This document shows, piece by piece, positions 6,085 to 9,921 of a stretch of DNA of 9,921 nt. The translations under genes and the position numbers were made by a program. Source of the DNA: Oscillospiraceae bacterium (lineage in GTDB: Bacteria > Bacillota > Clostridia > Oscillospirales > Ruminococcaceae); assembly GCA_029098085.1 (NCBI GenBank), contig JAQXNQ010000265.1, forward strand, positions 1 through 9,921, in the 5' to 3' direction. The notes below the pieces were generated by a model. It was not told the origin of the DNA. It made no database searches and worked only from the letters and a program-made list of their open reading frames with translations. The number at the start of each line of letters is the position of its first letter. The first letter of the stretch is position 1.

Positions 6085-7806
6085 ATGGATCAGAACGAAA
6101 CAAAGCGTCCCGGCGGCGAAAAGGTCGCCCTGGACGACGAACGGCGGGTCAAGGTGCTTTCTCCCGGCGCCATGGTGGCCAAGCGGTTTTTCCGGAACAA
6201 GCTGGCCATGGTGGGCCTCTGCATTCTGATTGCCATGTTCCTGTTCTCCTTTGTGGGCGGCCTTGTCTCTCCCTACGGTGAGAAACAGGTGTTTGAGTCC
6301 TACGAGACCATGAGCAAGGAATATGCCGGCGTCACCCGCAACAGCGATTTCCGCTACGCCGAGCTGCAGGAGGGCACCCTGTCGGCTGACGACAAGAGCC
6401 AGTTCCTGCTGGCCGTCAGCAGCGGCGAGAGTACCTTCTCCTCCGGCGAGACGGTGTATGCCGTGATTCCGCTGACCGAGGATACCTATACCATCGGCAG
6501 CTCCACTCCCGTGGTGGAGGTGGCCAAGCTGAAGGGCCAGCCGGTCTTCACCGACCGGGCGGGCGTACTGACCCAGGAGATGCAGGACGCCTATGTCAAG
6601 GCCACGGCCGAGGGACTGGATACCTTCACCGTGGGCAGCGACCTGTATGTGATTCAGGGCGCCAACAAGTTTACCACCATCAACCGGGTGGAGCCTGCGG
6701 CTGTGGCGACCCGCACGGTGCTGGAGAGCATCGGCGGCGGCAAGCTGGACTATGACTTTACCCTGGCCGCTCTGGAGGCCAAGGCAGCCGGCAAAACCTC
6801 CTTCACCGCCGGCGGCAAGAAGTATAAGATGGAGATCGACGACGAGGCCGCTCTGATCTCCCTGGACGGCGAGGAATTCGCCACCCTGTCTCCCTACGTC
6901 ATCCGCGCGGTGGAGAACGGCACCGTCATCTCAGGCGAGATGCGGGCGCTGATTCTGGAGGCCGTGGAGAACGGCGAGACCAGCGTTCACTTTACCAATG
7001 AAAACGGCGAGGAGGAGACCCTGGAGATCCGCCGCAAGAACGAGCAGTTCATGGTGCGCCGGGATACCCAGACCAAGCTGATCATGATCTACTCCACCCC
7101 CAGCAAGGAGCACTGGCTGGGCACCGACGGCAACGGCATGGACATCCTGACCCGCCTGATGTACGGCGGCCGGGTATCGCTGATGATCGGCTTCGTGGTC
7201 ATCATCATTGAGACCCTGATCGGCGTGGTGCTGGGCGGCATCGCCGGTTATTTCGGCGGCTGGGTGGACAACCTGATCATGCGTCTGGTGGACATCTTCA
7301 ACTGCATTCCCACCTGGCCCATCCTGATCATCATCGGCTCCATCATGGACGCCCAGAAGGTCGGCGCCACCACCCGCATTTATATTATGATGCTGATTCT
7401 GGGTGTGCTGGGCTGGCCCGGCACCGCCCGGATGGTTCGCGGTCAGATTCTGTCGCTCCGCGAACAGGAGTTCATGATCGCAGCGGAGGCCACCGGCATC
7501 TCGGTGTCCCGCCGGATCTTCCGACACCTGATTCCCAACGTCATTCCCCAGCTGATTGTCATCTGCACCATGGGCCTGGGCGGCATCATCCTGACCGAGT
7601 CCACCATGAGCTTCCTGGGTCTGGGCGTCAAGTTCCCCTACGCCTCCTGGGGCAACATCATTCAGGCGGTTTCCTCGGTTTACGTCATGACCAACTACTG
7701 GTTTGTCTGGATTCCCGCCGGCTTCCTGATCCTGATCACGGTACTGGGCTTCAACTTTGTGGGCGACGGCCTTCGGGACGCCTTTGACCCCAGAATGAAG
7801 CGCTGA
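6085..7806 (+). CDS. DppC-like peptide ABC transporter permease with large extracytoplasmic insert
   Basis: The second membrane subunit of the importer. It has 573 residues against about 300 for ordinary DppC/OppC. The N-terminal cytoplasmic part carries the KRFFRNKLAMVG motif (33-44) and helix 1 (about 42-62), ending in SPYG as usual. In ordinary family members the HxLGTD-x-x-G-x-D motif follows within a few tens of residues; here HWLGTDGNGMD begins at 343. The roughly 250 extra residues in between are hydrophilic, acidic and repeat-bearing, and should lie outside the membrane. The core then looks normal: helices near 365-388, 400-420, 430-448, 487-510 and 538-560, IAGYFGGWVD at 386-395, an EAA coupling loop with IAAEATGISVSRRIFRH (465-481), the STMSFLGLG block (506-514) and the ending LRDAFDPR. 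There is no stop or frameshift and the codon use matches the neighbours, so the insert is part of a real gene. Confidence 0.93.
   Translation: MDQNETKRPGGEKVALDDERRVKVLSPGAMVAKRFFRNKLAMVGLCILIAMFLFSFVGGLVSPYGEKQVFESYETMSKEYAGVTRNSDFRYAELQEGTLSADDKSQFLLAVSSGESTFSSGETVYAVIPLTEDTYTIGSSTPVVEVAKLKGQPVFTDRAGVLTQEMQDAYVKATAEGLDTFTVGSDLYVIQGANKFTTINRVEPAAVATRTVLESIGGGKLDYDFTLAALEAKAAGKTSFTAGGKKYKMEIDDEAALISLDGEEFATLSPYVIRAVENGTVISGEMRALILEAVENGETSVHFTNENGEEETLEIRRKNEQFMVRRDTQTKLIMIYSTPSKEHWLGTDGNGMDILTRLMYGGRVSLMIGFVVIIIETLIGVVLGGIAGYFGGWVDNLIMRLVDIFNCIPTWPILIIIGSIMDAQKVGATTRIYIMMLILGVLGWPGTARMVRGQILSLREQEFMIAAEATGISVSRRIFRHLIPNVIPQLIVICTMGLGGIILTESTMSFLGLGVKFPYASWGNIIQAVSSVYVMTNYWFVWIPAGFLILITVLGFNFVGDGLRDAFDPRMKR
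6373..7032 (+). repeat. Four degenerate ~60-residue repeats coded inside the DppC-like insert
   Basis: Protein-level repeats lie at residues about 97-137, 160-199, 219-258 and 279-316. Each begins with a glycine followed by a hydrophobic residue. A predicted helix rich in Ala and Leu then leads to a second glycine 17-18 residues after the first (Gly97/114, 160/177, 219/236, 279/297). After that comes a Thr/Ser-Phe (or Val) pair, a small turn often containing Gly, and a strand with Tyr or Leu before Val/Ile/Met. Examples of the core are GESTFSSGETVYAV, GLDTFTVGSDLYVI, GKTSFTAGGKKYKM and GETSVHFTNENGEE. The second glycines recur every 59-63 residues. The repeats are not visible as DNA repeats, so they are old. 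Confidence 0.65.
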
Positions 7807-7824
7807 GCGGAAAGGAGAAGCACA

Positions 7825-8976
7825 ATGTTGTTTAAGAAAGGCAAGAGCGGGAATTATATCTCGGCCAGAGAGTCCAGGCGGATCTCCCGGGAAAACCGGA
7901 GGATCACCAGCGAGCTGGAGAAGCGCCGCAACCGGAAAAAGGTGGATCCCTCCGAGTACACCACCACCATGCGGGATTCCCGGAACGTGGTGGAGTTCGA
8001 CAACCTGCACACCTACTTTTTCACCGATATCGGCGTGGTCAAGTCGGTGGACGGCGTCACCTTCGATGTGCCCATCGGCAAGACGGTGGGCATCGTGGGC
8101 GAGTCCGGCTGCGGCAAGTCGGTGACCAGCCTGTCCCTGATGCAGCTGGTGCAGCGGCCCCAGGGACAGATCGTGGAGGGCGAGATCCGCTTCAACGGCG
8201 CAAACGGCGTCTACGACATCGCCAAAACCCCCACGGCGGTCATGCAGACCATCCGCGGCAACCAGATTTCGATGATTTTCCAGGAGCCCATGACCAGCCT
8301 GAACCCGGTCTTCCGGATCGGTGCTCAGGTAGATGAGGTCATTCAGCTGCACAATCCCCAGATGTCCAAGGCGGATGTTAAGGCCCGCACCATCGAGATG
8401 CTGACCATGGTCGGCATCGCCAACGTGGAGGGCGTCTATCAGATGTATCCCCACGAGCTGTCCGGCGGCATGCGGCAGCGTGTCTGCATCGCCATGGCCC
8501 TGGCCTGCGATCCCCGGCTGATCATCGCCGACGAGCCCACCACCGCTCTGGATGTGACCATTCAGGCCCAGATCCTGGACCTGCTGCGCAACCTGAAGGA
8601 CAAGATCAACTCTTCCATCATGCTGATCACCCACGACCTGGGCGTCATCGCCGAGATGGCCGACTATGTGGTGGTCATGTACGCCGGACGGGTGGTGGAA
8701 AAGGGCACCGTCCATGACATTTTCCAGCATCCCTGCCATCCCTACACCATCGGCCTGATGAATTCCAAGCCGGTGGTGGGCAAGAAGGTGGACGAGCTGT
8801 ACTGCATTCCCGGTAAGGTTCCCAATCCTGTGGCCATGCCGGACTACTGCTACTTCCGCGACCGGTGCGAGATGTGTGTGGAGGGCTGCAGCGGCCGCTA
8901 TCCCGCTGAGATCCGGCTTTCTCCCACCCACAGCGTTTCCTGCTACCGCTTTGCGGATGAGAAGAAGGAGGGCTGA
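7825..8976 (+). CDS. DppD-like peptide ABC transporter ATP-binding protein
   Basis: One of two ATPases that power the importer from the cytoplasmic face. Motifs are complete: Walker A GESGCGKS at 92-99, Q-loop Gln153 in IFQEPMTSLNP, signature LSGGM at 212-216, Walker B LIIADEP at 232-238 with catalytic Glu237, D-loop ALD at 241-243, and switch His270 in ITHDLGV. The C-terminal oligopeptide-transporter extension follows (HPYTIGLM at 305-312) with Cys342, Cys348, Cys351, Cys355 and Cys373, a cluster known to bind a [4Fe-4S] centre in some DppD proteins. At 383 residues it is longer than the usual 320-340. The excess is an N-terminal stretch of about 55 residues rich in Arg, Lys and Ser before the ATPase fold starts at VVEFDNLHTYF. 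The ATG has AAAGGAG 8 nt upstream; it begins 18 nt after the permease stop. Confidence 0.95.
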   Translation: MLFKKGKSGNYISARESRRISRENRRITSELEKRRNRKKVDPSEYTTTMRDSRNVVEFDNLHTYFFTDIGVVKSVDGVTFDVPIGKTVGIVGESGCGKSVTSLSLMQLVQRPQGQIVEGEIRFNGANGVYDIAKTPTAVMQTIRGNQISMIFQEPMTSLNPVFRIGAQVDEVIQLHNPQMSKADVKARTIEMLTMVGIANVEGVYQMYPHELSGGMRQRVCIAMALACDPRLIIADEPTTALDVTIQAQILDLLRNLKDKINSSIMLITHDLGVIAEMADYVVVMYAGRVVEKGTVHDIFQHPCHPYTIGLMNSKPVVGKKVDELYCIPGKVPNPVAMPDYCYFRDRCEMCVEGCSGRYPAEIRLSPTHSVSCYRFADEKKEG

Positions 8977-8978
8977 CC

Positions 8979-9921
8979 ATGAGCGCGAAAGGAGTTTCTC
9001 CCACCAGCGAGTTTCTGCTGGAGGTCAACGACCTGAAGAAGTATTTTCCCATCAAGGGCGGCCTGTTTTCCCGGGTGGTCGGCCAGGTCAAGGCGGTGGA
9101 CGGCATCAGCTTCAAGCTGAAGCGGGGCACCACCATGGGTCTGGTGGGTGAGTCGGGCTGCGGCAAATCCACCGCCGGCCGGACCATCCTGCGGCTGCTG
9201 GAGAAGACCTCCGGCGAGGTGCTGTACAACGGCATCGACATCAACAAGCTCAGCAAAAAGGAGCTGCGGAAGCTGCGCCCCAAGATGCAGATCATCTTCC
9301 AGGACCCCTATTCCAGCCTGTCGCCCCGTCTGCCGGTGGGCGAGATCATCGGCGAGGCGGTGAGGGAGCACGGCATCGTCCCCAAGGAGCAGTTTGACAG
9401 CTATGTGGACGAGATCATGTCGGAATGCGGCCTGCAGAGCTTCCACAAGGACCGGTATCCCCACGAGTTCTCCGGCGGTCAGCGGCAGCGTATCTGCATC
9501 GCCCGGGCCCTGGCTCTGAACCCGGATTTCATCGTCTGCGACGAGCCGGTCTCGGCGCTGGACGTGTCCATTCAGGCTCAGATCATCAACCTGCTGAAAA
9601 AACTGCAGCAGGAGCACGGTCTGACCTATCTGTTCATCTCCCACGACCTGTCGGTGGTGGAGCACATCTCCGACACCATCGGCGTCATGTACCTGGGCAA
9701 TCTGGTGGAGACCGGCGACAAGGAGGACATCTTCCGCAACCCGCTGCACCCCTACACCCAGGCCCTGTTCAGCGCCATTCCCATGCCCGACCCGGACATC
9801 AAGATGAACCGGGTGCTGCTGGAGGGCAGCATTCCCTCGCCCGCCAACCCGCCCAAGGGCTGCAAGTTCCACACCCGCTGCCGGATGTGCATGGAGCGCT
9901 GCAAGAGCGAGGCACCCGCTT
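8979..9921 (+). CDS. DppF/OppF-like ABC transporter ATP-binding protein (cut by the right edge)
   Basis: The second ATPase of the importer. It is read from the ATG at 8979 through 314 codons with no stop before the window ends, so its C terminus is missing. The N terminus LLEVNDLKKYFPIKGGLF (13-30) is characteristic of OppF/DppF. Walker A GESGCGKS is at 57-64, Q-loop Gln108 in IFQDPYSSLSPR, signature FSGGQ at 164-168, Walker B FIVCDEP at 184-190 with Glu189, D-loop SALD, and switch His222 in ISHDLSV. The peptide-transporter extension shows HPYTQALFSAIP (257-268), EGSIPSPANPPKGC and then Cys295, Cys301, Cys304 and Cys308, the metal-cluster-type pattern. By family length only some 10-25 residues should be missing. 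Only 2 nt separate it from the DppD-like stop; its Shine-Dalgarno (AGGAGG at 8966-8971) lies inside the end of that gene, pointing to coupled translation. Confidence 0.95.
   Translation, partial: MSAKGVSPTSEFLLEVNDLKKYFPIKGGLFSRVVGQVKAVDGISFKLKRGTTMGLVGESGCGKSTAGRTILRLLEKTSGEVLYNGIDINKLSKKELRKLRPKMQIIFQDPYSSLSPRLPVGEIIGEAVREHGIVPKEQFDSYVDEIMSECGLQSFHKDRYPHEFSGGQRQRICIARALALNPDFIVCDEPVSALDVSIQAQIINLLKKLQQEHGLTYLFISHDLSVVEHISDTIGVMYLGNLVETGDKEDIFRNPLHPYTQALFSAIPMPDPDIKMNRVLLEGSIPSPANPPKGCKFHTRCRMCMERCKSEAPA

Noticed and set aside
6931..8931. A 666-codon open frame on the minus strand opposite the permease and ATPase genes.
   Set aside because: It spans parts of two well-identified plus-strand genes and gives a His/Gly/Asp-rich translation without motifs; it is an antisense shadow of biased codons.
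8943..9872. A 309-codon minus-strand open frame opposite the last ATPase gene.
   Set aside because: The plus strand here encodes a full set of ABC ATPase motifs. The antisense frame has no recognisable domain or start signal.

Overview
The window looks like chromosome from a GC-rich, anaerobic gut-type Firmicute, most likely of the Oscillospiraceae/Clostridia. The grounds are strong AGGAGG-type ribosome binding sites, sigma-A promoters of the TTGACA-17-TATAAT type, a lipobox lipoprotein with a Ser/Thr-rich linker, and protein wording typical of clostridial Dpp/Opp systems. This taxonomic reading is inference; no rRNA or other marker is present.

Left part (1-1800), minus strand: a two-gene unit. 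A fumarylacetoacetate-hydrolase-family enzyme (795-1580) is translationally coupled, through a 4-base ATGA overlap, to a type I 3-dehydroquinate dehydratase, aroD (34-798). A sigma-A-like promoter for the pair lies at 1652-1680, with an A/T-rich stretch behind its -35. About 40 bp away a divergent plus-strand promoter (1723-1751) serves a small unrecognised four-helix membrane protein (1799-2353).

Right part (2397-9921), plus strand: a complete-looking peptide-type (family 5) ABC importer operon. It consists of an 822-residue substrate-binding lipoprotein (2495-4963), two permeases (DppB-like 5082-6068, DppC-like 6085-7806) and two ATPases (DppD-like 7825-8976, DppF-like 8979 to the right edge, where it is cut a little before its end). 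A fully consensus extended -10 promoter (2397-2425) drives it. A GC-rich hairpin sits in the 5' leader, and an 11-bp hairpin with a U-rich tail lies between the binding-protein gene and the permeases, as expected of a partial terminator that gives excess binding protein.

How the parts work together: the lipoprotein captures a substrate outside the membrane (probably a peptide, not provable here), the DppB/DppC pair forms the channel, and the DppD/DppF pair hydrolyses ATP. The most unusual features are inserts facing the cell exterior. The DppC-like permease carries about 250 extra residues between its first membrane helix and the permease core, and these contain four approximately 60-residue degenerate repeats. 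The binding protein carries about 180 extra residues in its first lobe. The DppD-like ATPase also has a basic N-terminal extension of about 55 residues. I found no CRISPR array, tRNA, rRNA, insertion sequence or phage feature.
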